From JAHEZL01 sp046074525 (GTDB lineage Bacteria; Bacteroidota; Bacteroidia; Flavobacteriales_C; GCA-002722245), in assembly GCA_046074525.1 (NCBI GenBank), contig JBJTOK010000030.1, positions 1 to 64,000 on the forward strand: a stretch of 64,000 bases of DNA, written 5' to 3'. Positions 49,799-58,940 of this stretch are shown piece by piece. Numbering within the stretch: position 1 is the first letter of the stretch; each line of letters begins with the position of its first letter. Made by a program: the position numbers and the translations under genes. The notes beneath the pieces are model-generated. The model worked only from the letters and a program-made list of their open reading frames with translations. It was not told the DNA's origin and made no database searches.

Positions 49799-50392
49799 AT
49801 GACAGCAAGTTCACTCCATTCCGCACTGGCATTAATTGATGAAGAAAATGCCAAAGATCCCAATCACGAATTTTCTGAAGGAAAAAATCATCCGAAGGAA
49901 TTATTGTATTCGGAAAGAATGCACCGCAAACTGCTGGAGTTTTATCCTTTGGCACCTGAAACATTGATCATCGCTGCAAGAGCGCAGCATATCTGTCGAT
50001 GGAAAATGCCGAGGGAGTCGTATCCGATGACACGTGTGGGCTATTTGCAATGGAGAGAAAAACTAAAAAAAAATCATGCAGAAACAACGGCAGGTATCCT
50101 CGCAAAAGTGGGCTATGATGAAACGTTTATCCACCGTGTTTCTTTCCTCATAGAAAAGAAAGCCCTCAAGAAGGATTCCGAAACCCAAGTGCTGGAAGAT
50201 GTGGTGTGCCTGGTTTTCCTGGAGCATTATTTGCAGCCCTTTGTAGAAAAGCATGCTGCTGATAAAGAGAAGCTCAAAAACATCATCGTGAAAACCTGGA
50301 ACAAAATGTCGGACAATGGCCACAGCGAAGCATTGAAGATTGCCTATGTTCCTGCTACTCTGGAGTTGATCAAGGAAGCCTTATGCCTCTAG
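49799..50392 (+). CDS. DUF4202-family protein
   Basis: A 197-residue soluble, all-helical protein. It matches the DUF4202 family as I recall it, with LYSERMHRKLLEFYP, ARAQHICRWKMPRESYPM and a late LEDVVCLVFLEHY segment. The ordered His and Asp residues across the helices recall HD-type metal phosphohydrolases, but the canonical HD pair is not evident. Function is not established. Its end overlaps nothing; the next gene converges from the minus strand. Confidence 0.8.
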   Translation: MTASSLHSALALIDEENAKDPNHEFSEGKNHPKELLYSERMHRKLLEFYPLAPETLIIAARAQHICRWKMPRESYPMTRVGYLQWREKLKKNHAETTAGILAKVGYDETFIHRVSFLIEKKALKKDSETQVLEDVVCLVFLEHYLQPFVEKHAADKEKLKNIIVKTWNKMSDNGHSEALKIAYVPATLELIKEALCL

Positions 50393-50406
50393 TCTTTCAG
50401 GAATTT

Positions 50407-52656
50407 CTATTGCTTCATTACCTTCTGCTGCAAAACTTCCCCGTCAATGGTCATCTGCAACAAGTAAGCGCCATTGGACAAGCTTTCTGTCGACAAAACG
50501 AATTGTGTATCACCGGCAGAGATTTGTTGCGTGAGCACTTCCTGTCCGAGAATATCATACACAGTCATTTTTGCGCTACTGAAATTCGCAGGCAATACAA
50601 TGGTTAACGCAGTGCTAAACGGATTGGGATACACATTTACATTTTGTGTGTTTTCTTTCTTGCCTGTTGCACCTCCACAAATATTTACAGTATTCTCAAC
50701 ACAGTAATCCACATTGGTTTGATCGGCATTTTGCGGAGTGAGATCTACCTGATGAACAGCAGTTTTTCCTATACCGGGAAGATCCAGATTTACCTTGTAA
50801 TTGCCCATCGGCAGGTTGTTGAACTGATAGAAGCCATTGGCGTCGGTTTTCACCATTTTCACCGATGCAGAAGGTGGAATTTTATCGAGGATGATATCGA
50901 GTCCGGGAATAGGGTCATTGGTTTTAAAACTTCCGTCGGAATAAACATAGCCACTGATAGAGCCTGTATCGCTGCTTATTTTTTCCATCCGGATTACATC
51001 GATATCAACAGTGGTATATTTTCCTGAATCGGGTTGAAAAAATATCGCTTTCTCCCAATCCATAACTGTTCCGTTGTAAGTAGGAATAAGGTCAGGATAC
51101 ACAGTTTCAGAAGGAATCACTTTCAAAATGTAATTTCTCTGAACGAAATTTTCTATTTGGTAGTGGCCGTAGATGTCGATTTCCTGTTCATCAACAATAT
51201 CAAATATTTTATTGTTGGAAACATCGGCATACAGAATCACCTTCCCGGCTTTTACGGTATCTTTTCCACAGAAAATGGTTCCTTTAAGAAAGGCTACTGG
51301 ATTTCCTTTGTACACATATTCATCGGCACCGTAATAAGGTTGTTTGTCGCGCAGCTCCTTGTCGCAGTCCTCAGGATAAGAGTTATTGTCGTTGAACGAA
51401 CTGATCAAGGTGTCTTGCGCTGATGCAAGGCGCAGAGTGGTCATGTCATCATCAATGAACGAAATTTTGTCCACTTCAACGCCACTTTTGTCATAACCTC
51501 TTTCCTTCCAGTCGCTGAAGGAAAATACCTCAAGGTTCGGACAAAAGGTGTTTTGTGACGAAAAGTATGCATTGTTATCGATGATAATGTCCTGGTTGGA
51601 ATATACAGAATAATAAGGGTTTTGTTGACTGATACAAAGGTTATTTCGGATGTCTAAAGCACTGTCACTGCTTAATGAGATTAACTGATTGCCTTCTGCA
51701 TATTCGGTGGAAAGGAAGGAGTTGTGGTACACATATGCACCTTTTGTTCCCATAAGGTTGAGCGCATTGCCTTTCGCCACCACGCGGTTGTTGTAAATTT
51801 TGATGTTGTTGCTTTTTCCATCTGTACTCATGCAGTAACCAAGGTCGATATTTCCTTTGTTGCTGTAGTTATTGTGAATTTTAATGCTTTTGCTGGCCAG
51901 CACCTGGTAAAGGGAAATGGCGTAATACTGTTCATTGCTATAAATAGCGTTATTGTATATATCCATGTTGTCCGCCATGTAAGCATTGATACTGGAGTAA
52001 TTGGCATTTTTAAAAGTATTGTTGCTGATGGTGATATTGGCATCGTAGTGACCCATATAATCTCCGCAAATATTAATGGCCATGTATCCTCCGTAAAAGG
52101 TGTTTTTATCGAAGCGTATGTTGTCATTGTATCCTTCGGAATTGGTTCCTGCGATGCAGGTATTCCCTTCTCCCTGCGCTATAATGATCGGTTTAACAAT
52201 TGGCGCAACGAATTTGTTGCCGATGAATTGAATCATTGCCGATTTGCGGAGACAAACCTGCTGATAATATTGTTGTCCGGTAGTAACAAAAGAAAGATTT
52301 TGAATGGTGATACCGAAAGTTGAATCGAGTTTTACAAGATAATTGTCGGCACTGCCATCAGCGGTGTACTGAATCACCACATCATTATTGTTGCCGCTTT
52401 CTGATTCAAGGGTAATAACATCCGAAAAAGAAGCTCTTTTAATGTCCCTGATTACAAAATTTTCCGGATAGAATCCTGAACGTACTTTCAGGGTTACGCT
52501 ACCGCCAACGCCTTTTTCATACAGGGAATCAAAAGCTTCGCGGATAGATTTAAAATCAGAGTCTTTTCCGCCGATGTAATAAGTTCCGGCGGGATAAACG
52601 GCGTATGCAGATACACAGAATACTGTGAGGATGAGGAGTAGTGATATTTTTTTCAT
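50407..52656 (-). CDS. Secreted parallel beta-helix protein with T9SS type A sorting domain
   Basis: A 749-residue secreted protein. Signal peptide 1-19; parallel beta-helix repeats at about 60-400, where many short strands of the form N-x-I-x-I-x-N-N repeat; a linker region; an SdrD-B/CNA-like beta domain at about 560-640, with the segment FKTNDPIPGLDI; and a C-terminal type A sorting domain of about 75 residues starting VNVYPNPF. The tail would be cleaved by the type IX system and the protein released or attached to the surface. Beta-helix proteins often bind or cleave polysaccharides; no catalytic residues are evident. Confidence 0.85.
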   Translation of the reverse strand: MKKISLLLILTVFCVSAYAVYPAGTYYIGGKDSDFKSIREAFDSLYEKGVGGSVTLKVRSGFYPENFVIRDIKRASFSDVITLESESGNNNDVVIQYTADGSADNYLVKLDSTFGITIQNLSFVTTGQQYYQQVCLRKSAMIQFIGNKFVAPIVKPIIIAQGEGNTCIAGTNSEGYNDNIRFDKNTFYGGYMAINICGDYMGHYDANITISNNTFKNANYSSINAYMADNMDIYNNAIYSNEQYYAISLYQVLASKSIKIHNNYSNKGNIDLGYCMSTDGKSNNIKIYNNRVVAKGNALNLMGTKGAYVYHNSFLSTEYAEGNQLISLSSDSALDIRNNLCISQQNPYYSVYSNQDIIIDNNAYFSSQNTFCPNLEVFSFSDWKERGYDKSGVEVDKISFIDDDMTTLRLASAQDTLISSFNDNNSYPEDCDKELRDKQPYYGADEYVYKGNPVAFLKGTIFCGKDTVKAGKVILYADVSNNKIFDIVDEQEIDIYGHYQIENFVQRNYILKVIPSETVYPDLIPTYNGTVMDWEKAIFFQPDSGKYTTVDIDVIRMEKISSDTGSISGYVYSDGSFKTNDPIPGLDIILDKIPPSASVKMVKTDANGFYQFNNLPMGNYKVNLDLPGIGKTAVHQVDLTPQNADQTNVDYCVENTVNICGGATGKKENTQNVNVYPNPFSTALTIVLPANFSSAKMTVYDILGQEVLTQQISAGDTQFVLSTESLSNGAYLLQMTIDGEVLQQKVMKQ

Positions 52657-52790
52657 TTTGGTGCCTTAGAAAGTTGCGTAAAGGTATGAAAAACAGGCGT
52701 TGACACAAAAAAATAATGAATCGATGAATCGGGAAATAAGTTCAGGATCTATTGGGCAATTATTATATCTTTAAATCCAAATCTTACTTC

Positions 52791-54248
52791 ATGAATAATC
52801 CCGTTGTTCCTTTATTGCAAGCACAGGAACTAGACTTAAAATCCGTTGCTCTACAAAAGAATGCCTCTCTGTTCACACTGTATTATTCTATTGGAACCAA
52901 TCTCTCTGCTCAGGAGAAAGTGGAAGAAACAAAAGCTACAGTCGCTCAGAGAGCTGCTTTAAAAGAACAAAGTGATACTACTGCTCAGGTTGCTGATGAC
53001 CTTCTTGCTATTGCAATATCTGCGAAGCAGTATCAACAGCAGTTGGCGACGGACATGGCGGCCTATATGGATAAAATGCAAAGCGCCACTTCTGCAATGA
53101 TCGAACTAGCGGGTGAAATAGGTAGTTTGCGTTCAATTATGACCGCTGCCGATTACGGTGAGTTGAGTGAGCAAGGCAATGAAGTTGGCGAAGTAATCAA
53201 TACTGCAGCATATAAAGCAGAGGAGCTTTTAAAAATGTCAATGGATGCTCATGTTTCCGCAGCGCAGCTCAGTACTTCTGTTATTTTGGATTCAGCAAAA
53301 AGCATTCATTCATCAGCAAGAAATATTCAGCAAAAAGCTGCGCAGGAGTTTGAAGAAGCCACACAAATGCTGTTTGCGAATGAAGCACGAATTTTACAGA
53401 GCCGTGAAGCAGAAAGGAAATCGGAAAATAATTTTAAGATCCTGAATGCTATTTACAAAAGCTCAAAGGAGGCTTATTTCCTTGCCAATAAAAGATTCAA
53501 TGTTAATTTGGAAGTGCAGGTAGCGTCCGCAGAAAGTTTCGGTGTTTCTTTCTCAGCTTTTTCGGTCCCTGTAGAAAATTATTATTTGTTACTGGTTAAG
53601 GAGGTCAGGAAAAGCACATTTTCTCTTGATGTTGCGGAAGGACTGTTGCAACAAAATCATCCTTGCGTGCTCACAGTTCCCGGAACAAAGAAGAAAAACT
53701 TGTTGCTTGATATTAAAAATCTCGCCGGCTTGAAAGACAGTGATGGCGATGACATCACGCAGGGCATTAGTTATGTTGTGTTTGTGCTGGTTCAGCCCAG
53801 GGCAGACTATCAGAAAAAGATCAGCGATTTCAGTATGTTGCTTTCGGCGCCATCCCCTGTTTTTGAATTGCTTCATGTGTTGCCGAAGGCTCTGTTTAAA
53901 AAACAGGAAATCAGCAAAGGCATACAGGGAAAAATCATACAGTTCAAGGTTGAAAATTCGGCGTTCGGCATGCAGCACCGTTGTATTTTTTTGCCTCTGA
54001 AAAATGAAGTTCTGCAAAGAGTATTCAATAGGGATTTGGCCATGCAAGTGCCGTCGTATGTTGATGCAAGGAAAACTGCTGCGACATGGGAAGTTAGCGT
54101 CACTGATGATACCAGCGATTGTTTTGGGGATTTGTTGCAATCGGGACAGCAATATTATCCTCTCATTTTTTCTTATGTGGATGCTTCGGAGGCTTGTATG
54201 AGCGCATTGTCCGATTACGCTTCTGTTCCGGTTTATACTCATCAATAA
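52791..54248 (+). CDS. Unrecognised coiled-coil protein with C-terminal beta domain (two-gene operon, protein A)
   Basis: A 485-residue protein with no signal peptide or obvious membrane helix. Residues about 10-260 are long alanine- and glutamine-rich amphipathic helices likely to form coiled coils. Residues 265-485 are a beta-rich domain with repeated short strands. ATG at 52791 is chosen over an upstream start because the reading before it is poor. The next gene follows after six bases. The two are isolated from other operons. I do not recognise either; helical two-part pore toxins and cytosolic filament proteins are only structural analogies. Confidence 0.75.
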   Translation: MNNPVVPLLQAQELDLKSVALQKNASLFTLYYSIGTNLSAQEKVEETKATVAQRAALKEQSDTTAQVADDLLAIAISAKQYQQQLATDMAAYMDKMQSATSAMIELAGEIGSLRSIMTAADYGELSEQGNEVGEVINTAAYKAEELLKMSMDAHVSAAQLSTSVILDSAKSIHSSARNIQQKAAQEFEEATQMLFANEARILQSREAERKSENNFKILNAIYKSSKEAYFLANKRFNVNLEVQVASAESFGVSFSAFSVPVENYYLLLVKEVRKSTFSLDVAEGLLQQNHPCVLTVPGTKKKNLLLDIKNLAGLKDSDGDDITQGISYVVFVLVQPRADYQKKISDFSMLLSAPSPVFELLHVLPKALFKKQEISKGIQGKIIQFKVENSAFGMQHRCIFLPLKNEVLQRVFNRDLAMQVPSYVDARKTAATWEVSVTDDTSDCFGDLLQSGQQYYPLIFSYVDASEACMSALSDYASVPVYTHQ

Positions 54249-54254
54249 TGTGCC

Positions 54255-54989
54255 ATGAAAGATATAGAAAAAGAAATCCAGGATATGACTGCAGCTTCTG
54301 CAAAAGCGCAAAAGAAAGTGGAACAACAGCAAGAAGTTGTCAATACTCTTAGCCAAAAACTAAACGATACAGGTAGTCGGCTTGCAGTGGCCGATGCCAA
54401 TAAAGAGAGCGCTTTAAGCACTAAAAACAGTGCAGATCAATTGCTGTTGGGAGTGGTTACTCTTAAGCAGAATATTCAGTTGTTTTCTACTGCTCTGCCC
54501 TTGCTGGCAAAACAAACAGATTACCTGCAATCAAAAATGAAAGCGTTGTTTGATCAGCTGCAGTATTCCTTTGGATTGCTGGTTAAACTTGTCAATGTGG
54601 TTTTACGAAAGAAAGCACAGAATCCTTTGATTTCCGACGAGTTGGTGGTTATAGCAGGCAAAGCTGTCAATAACGCCAATAATGTTTTGGCATTGATGAT
54701 GGAAGCAATGCATTCTCTTGCGGCAGTGCATCCTGTAAATATGAATCTGCAGGCTATTGCTGCAGAAGGGAAAGCTCAAAGCTTTACTTTTTTATCTGCA
54801 AATGAAGTCTTAGTGGATTTATCGGCTGCTGCTTATGACGATGCTCAAGAGGCATACACCAAAGCAAGTCAAACAAACGCAATAGTAAAAAAGAAGGTGA
54901 ATGTTGAAACAATGGTGCTGAATAATGAACAAGCGAATTTGCAATCGTTGCAGGCAGGATTGGCTGCGATGATGAGTGCGGTGAAATAA
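54255..54989 (+). CDS. Unrecognised all-helical coiled-coil protein (two-gene operon, protein B)
   Basis: A 244-residue protein, entirely helical by eye. Two long coiled-coil arms (about 1-70 and 180-244) flank a more hydrophobic middle (about 75-150, with LLVKLVNVVL and LVVIAGKAV). It has no signal peptide, is rich in Ala, Gln, Asn and Lys, and is similar in style to the helical half of protein A, which may reflect a shared origin or direct pairing. Six bases separate the two genes, so co-translation is likely. Function unknown. Confidence 0.75.
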   Translation: MKDIEKEIQDMTAASAKAQKKVEQQQEVVNTLSQKLNDTGSRLAVADANKESALSTKNSADQLLLGVVTLKQNIQLFSTALPLLAKQTDYLQSKMKALFDQLQYSFGLLVKLVNVVLRKKAQNPLISDELVVIAGKAVNNANNVLALMMEAMHSLAAVHPVNMNLQAIAAEGKAQSFTFLSANEVLVDLSAAAYDDAQEAYTKASQTNAIVKKKVNVETMVLNNEQANLQSLQAGLAAMMSAVK

Positions 54990-55058
54990 CTTGTGTATTT
55001 CCATACCTTATTCGTTTGTTTTCATTCTTCCAGATATTTTTTCAGAACTTAGCAGCCA

Positions 55059-56210
55059 ATGGAAAACATGTACGATGTGCTCATTATTGGTGGCGGACCT
55101 GCAGGAGCGGCTTGTGCTTTGGCTTTGCAGGGGAGCGGACTCCATGTGGCGCTGGCCGATAAGGAGAGTTTTCCGCGTGACAAAGTATGCGGTGATGCCA
55201 TTCCCGGCGCTTCTTTCAAAGCTATCGATAAAATCAATTCCAACTGGGGTAAGAAGTTGCGTGAACATGCCGATAGCCATCTTATCACTGCTTCCAAAGC
55301 CTATGTACCCAACGGAAAATCCTTTGCCATCAATTGGACTGGATTTAGCTACAACAGCAAGAGAATCAGTTTCGACAATTGTTTGATGGATCTGGTAAAA
55401 ACCGAAACCAAAACAGAGGTTTTTTCCGGTAAAAGACTCAAATCGGTTTCGGTGCAGAAGGATGGAGTAGATTGTAATTTCCATGATGGATCTTCTTGTA
55501 AAACCAAAGTGCTCATTGGTTGCGATGGCGCCAATTCAGTAGTGAAGCGCTCGGTTCTTGCCAGCAGCATTGCTGATAAATATTCCTGTGCTGCGGTGCG
55601 TGTGTATGTGAAAGGAATAAAAGAAATGCAGAAAGGTGTGAATGAATTTTTTTACCTGAAAGATTATTTGCCTGGTTACTTCTGGATTTTTCCTCTCGAC
55701 AATGGTGCAGCCAACGTAGGTTTTGGAATGTTAAAGAATACTCACGACACAAAAGAAAGCGTGAACCTGCGTGAAACCATGGAGAAAATAATGCGCTCTG
55801 ATCCGCAACTTTCACCGCGGTTTAAAGACGCGGAGTTCCTCGATGATATAAAAGGCTTTAGTTTGCCAATGTATTTCAAGCGCAAAAAAGTATCTGCCGA
55901 TAGAATTCTGTTATGCGGCGATGCTGCATCACTGATTGATCCTGCTATGGGGCATGGCATTGATAAGGCCATCTGGAGTGGATATTACGCTGCCCAGCAG
56001 GTGAAAGAATGCTTTGCCAAAAAGGATTTTTCTGCCACTCAAATGAGTCGGTACGATAGAGCACTCTACAAAAAAATCGGCTTCGAGCTCGAAAGAAGTC
56101 GTTGGAGCATGGCCATTATCAATCGCTTTCCTTCAGCAGTGAATGTGCTGGCGTTGATGGCCAAGCGGCAAGGATTTTTGCAATGGGTGGTGAGGGTGTT
56201 TAAGGTGTAG
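55059..56210 (+). CDS. FAD-dependent oxidoreductase, geranylgeranyl-reductase type
   Basis: A 383-residue flavoprotein. The N-terminal Rossmann motif is VLIIGGGPAGAACA (7-20), the second conserved segment is DKVCGD, then GCDGANS (about 150) and the FAD-ribose GDAASLIDPAMGHGI near residue 290. This pattern fits the geranylgeranyl reductase family, which saturates isoprenoid chains, as on menaquinone side chains or lipids; other members act on phenolics. The substrate is not determined. It is not adjacent to other isoprenoid genes. Confidence 0.85.
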   Translation: MENMYDVLIIGGGPAGAACALALQGSGLHVALADKESFPRDKVCGDAIPGASFKAIDKINSNWGKKLREHADSHLITASKAYVPNGKSFAINWTGFSYNSKRISFDNCLMDLVKTETKTEVFSGKRLKSVSVQKDGVDCNFHDGSSCKTKVLIGCDGANSVVKRSVLASSIADKYSCAAVRVYVKGIKEMQKGVNEFFYLKDYLPGYFWIFPLDNGAANVGFGMLKNTHDTKESVNLRETMEKIMRSDPQLSPRFKDAEFLDDIKGFSLPMYFKRKKVSADRILLCGDAASLIDPAMGHGIDKAIWSGYYAAQQVKECFAKKDFSATQMSRYDRALYKKIGFELERSRWSMAIINRFPSAVNVLALMAKRQGFLQWVVRVFKV

Positions 56211-56262
56211 CGATTTCGTTTTTTAATATCTTTGGTTCGCGCAGAACTAAACCTTACTGATT

Positions 56263-57357
56263 ATGAAATTGTTTTCTATCCCTTTACTTTCTATTTTGAT
56301 TAGTACTACCGTCTTTGCTAACGATGGAGCGTATTTTGCTTCAGGCAATCAACTGATCCCGATTTCCGAGACGAAAGTTAGTGTGAAGAAGGAAATCCTG
56401 ACCATCAGGAAAGTTAAAAATGAGCTGATTGAAGTGATAGTGTATTACGAGTTTTTCAATCCTGAAGATGAGAAAACAATTACTGTGGGTTTTGAAGCCT
56501 TCTCTCCTTATGGCGATGTAGATGGTCATCCAGCCAATGGTAGGCATCCGTATATGTATAATTTCACGGTGCTCAATAATGACAAAATTTTACCCTACAA
56601 GGTTGCCTATGTGCAGGATACTGCTTACCGTAAGGATAAAAGTATCCAAAGCAAGAGTTTGAAAGAGATTACAGAAGGCATACAGGCCGAAAATTACGTG
56701 AGTTTCGATTACGTGTATTATTTCGATGCGACTTTTAAAAAAGGACTCAATATTATCAAGCATACTTACAATTACAAGCTGTCCAATTCTATTGCCTACA
56801 ACTACGATTTTAAATATATATTAACCGCTGCCAATCGCTGGGCGAACAAGCAAATTGATGATTTTACATTGATTGTGGATATGGGTGAATTTGAAGCATT
56901 CAACATAAGTGCTAGCTTTTTTAAGGATGAAAAAAACTGGATCATTAACGGTGAAGGTAAAACGAAGTATTTTCCTCTTGATAGTACCTTGGAGAAGGAA
57001 AGAGCAGCCATATTGTTTATGGTGAAAAAAGGCAATCTCATTTTTCAACAAAAAAATTTCAGACCTACCGGGGAGCTTTTTATTTATTCTTTCCAGCAGT
57101 ATATAGCGTCTCAGGTTCATGAGTTTTCTTTGCCTTTCTCCTATTATCAAGAGGATAGAATAGAAGATCCAAAAAATGATTTTGAAAAAAAGGTATTGCG
57201 TAATTTGCCTTTTGCCCGAAGAGGCTATGTCTTCAAGTCGCAGGATTTGCAGGACTACTACTCAAAAATAGAATGGTACATGCCGGATCCAAATTATATC
57301 CCTACACTTGAAGGGTTGACCGATACCGAAAAAGCATGGGTAGGAAAGTTTAAATGA
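56263..57357 (+). CDS. Secreted DUF4424-like protein with C-terminal YARHG domain
   Basis: A 364-residue protein with signal peptide (ending VFA). The mature N-terminus reads NDGAYFASGNQLIPI, the hallmark of DUF4424-type extracellular proteins; the beta-rich region runs to about 290. The last 60 residues are a YARHG domain (FARRGYVFKSQDLQDYYSKIEWY). YARHG is an extracellular module thought to bind peptidoglycan or other wall components. The next gene overlaps it by four bases, so the two are coupled. Confidence 0.8.
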   Translation: MKLFSIPLLSILISTTVFANDGAYFASGNQLIPISETKVSVKKEILTIRKVKNELIEVIVYYEFFNPEDEKTITVGFEAFSPYGDVDGHPANGRHPYMYNFTVLNNDKILPYKVAYVQDTAYRKDKSIQSKSLKEITEGIQAENYVSFDYVYYFDATFKKGLNIIKHTYNYKLSNSIAYNYDFKYILTAANRWANKQIDDFTLIVDMGEFEAFNISASFFKDEKNWIINGEGKTKYFPLDSTLEKERAAILFMVKKGNLIFQQKNFRPTGELFIYSFQQYIASQVHEFSLPFSYYQEDRIEDPKNDFEKKVLRNLPFARRGYVFKSQDLQDYYSKIEWYMPDPNYIPTLEGLTDTEKAWVGKFK

Positions 57358-58187
57358 TGATTATGAGTTTTATACTAAATGCTTTCTGGGTTGCAATTGT
57401 AGTAGCTTTCTTTTCATGCAATAATGCTGATGAAGTTAGGTCATCACCTGTTGTAGCGGCTTCATCTAGTCCTTCCAAAACCGGTTCAGCTGAAAAGAAA
57501 ATTATAGATAGCATTGTTTATGATGAATATATATATCCTTGTGATACAACCTATCCTGCACGGTTGCTTGTGCCTGGTAATTTTCATGAAGATGAAGTGG
57601 AGGAAAACGCAGCGAAAGAAAAATGGATGGGTGTATTCAAATGCAGGAAAAGTTATTATGTGGCTAAAGCTGCAATTGAAACTTCACGAATTAATGATAT
57701 TGTTGATGAGCCTGACCAACAAACTGGCTGGCATGTTAAAGTATTGCATGCTGATACAGCCTTGTTTATTGTTTCAGGAATAGATCTTGCTCCTGGAAAA
57801 GTAAGGGATATACAGTTTCCTGAGTATGTATGGCCTGGAGATTCTGTTGTTTTTGAGTACAATGGTAAAGGCTATAAGCTTTTTGCAAAAGGCAATAAGG
57901 AATTAGCATCCACTGGTTGGTATAATGTGTGGAATTATAAATTGTACTTGACACGCGTGGAAGCAGGAAAGGAAAATACAGAATTACTGGTTTCGCAGCC
58001 AAATTTCAGTGATGCGATGACCTCTGTACTTTTTGTGGGGGATGTGGATGGCGATGGTTACATCGATTTATTGCTTGATACTTCAAGGCATTATAACATG
58101 CAAAGCCATACTTTGTATTTAACGAAACCTGCTGAAGATGGGAAAATTTTCAAGGTTGTGGCAAGGCACATCACTACAGGGTGTTAA
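57354..58187 (+). CDS. Lipoprotein with a C-terminal calcium-loop-like repeat
   Basis: A 277-residue predicted lipoprotein. The signal peptide ends in FFSC (Cys about residue 22) and is followed by a Ser-rich linker. Near the C-terminus, GDVDGDGYIDLLLD is a DxDxDG-type calcium-binding loop of the FG-GAP/EF-like sort. The start overlaps the YARHG gene stop as ATGA. The stop overlaps that of the convergent PNPOx-like gene. Family not recognised. Confidence 0.75.
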   Translation: MMIMSFILNAFWVAIVVAFFSCNNADEVRSSPVVAASSSPSKTGSAEKKIIDSIVYDEYIYPCDTTYPARLLVPGNFHEDEVEENAAKEKWMGVFKCRKSYYVAKAAIETSRINDIVDEPDQQTGWHVKVLHADTALFIVSGIDLAPGKVRDIQFPEYVWPGDSVVFEYNGKGYKLFAKGNKELASTGWYNVWNYKLYLTRVEAGKENTELLVSQPNFSDAMTSVLFVGDVDGDGYIDLLLDTSRHYNMQSHTLYLTKPAEDGKIFKVVARHITTGC

Positions 58188-58831
58188 ATTTTTGATTTCA
58201 AATGCTCCGGCAATGCAATCCCTTTACTAAACTGATCGGCAATGGGTGTTAATCGTTTGGATGGAATAGGAATCAAACCCGACCAGATTGGTAATTTCGT
58301 TATTTCGCTTTCTTCGCTGTAAGGCATTCCACTGCGTGTTTTTGCCGAAGCTTCCGAAATGTCAAAACGGATGAGCATGGTTTTATCCACTTCGCTTTTC
58401 TTCATCGGACGCAGATAATCCCAGCTTCCAGGCACTACTTTTTCGGTGAGCAATTTGAAAAATTCGGCTTTTGAATCGTAATCATCTATCACTTCACTTT
58501 TAGAAAAAATAGTCACTGAACGATAATTCACTGAATGATCAAAAGCTGATTTTGCGATCACCAGTTCATCGGCAAGCATTATGGAAATGCATACTGATGT
58601 GCCGGTATTCAAGGCACGCAGGAAATGACTGCCTACCGAACCATGGATATATAATTTATTTTCATTTCTGACGAAGGAAGTAGGAATGGCAAAAGGTTCA
58701 TTGTTGCTGACATAAGAAATGGTGCAAAACAATGCTTCGTCCAGGATGGAATAAATCACCTGCTCATCATAACTTGCGCGTTGATTGGCGTAGCGACTTG
58801 GCGTAGTTCGGTTGTTTTTTTGAAAAGTCAT
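58184..58831 (-). CDS. Pyridoxamine 5'-phosphate oxidase-like (NimA-type) flavin protein
   Basis: A 215-residue split-barrel protein of the FMN-binding group that includes NimA nitroimidazole-resistance proteins and related oxidoreductases. Typical features are FCTISYVSNNEPFAIPTSFVR (about 37-57), IHGSVGSHFLRAL and a VNYRSVTIFSK strand. The N-terminal 20 residues are a basic extension. Activity on a particular substrate cannot be inferred. Convergent and overlapping at the stop with the lipoprotein gene. Confidence 0.85.
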   Translation of the reverse strand: MTFQKNNRTTPSRYANQRASYDEQVIYSILDEALFCTISYVSNNEPFAIPTSFVRNENKLYIHGSVGSHFLRALNTGTSVCISIMLADELVIAKSAFDHSVNYRSVTIFSKSEVIDDYDSKAEFFKLLTEKVVPGSWDYLRPMKKSEVDKTMLIRFDISEASAKTRSGMPYSEESEITKLPIWSGLIPIPSKRLTPIADQFSKGIALPEHLKSKI

Positions 58832-58940
58832 ACAAGTAAGTTTACAGGGCGAAGCTACAATTTATGCTGAAATTTTTCCGATCTGTTACCTTTTCAATTT
58901 CCTGCATTTAGCAGGTATTATCCACCCAAAAAGTTAGCTT

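Noticed and set aside
52791..54989. Two-component alpha-helical pore-forming toxin (XaxAB/YaxAB-like)
   Set aside because: The two-gene layout and long helices are suggestive, but no clear membrane-inserting segment or family motif was seen and sizes do not match well, so it is left as unrecognised.
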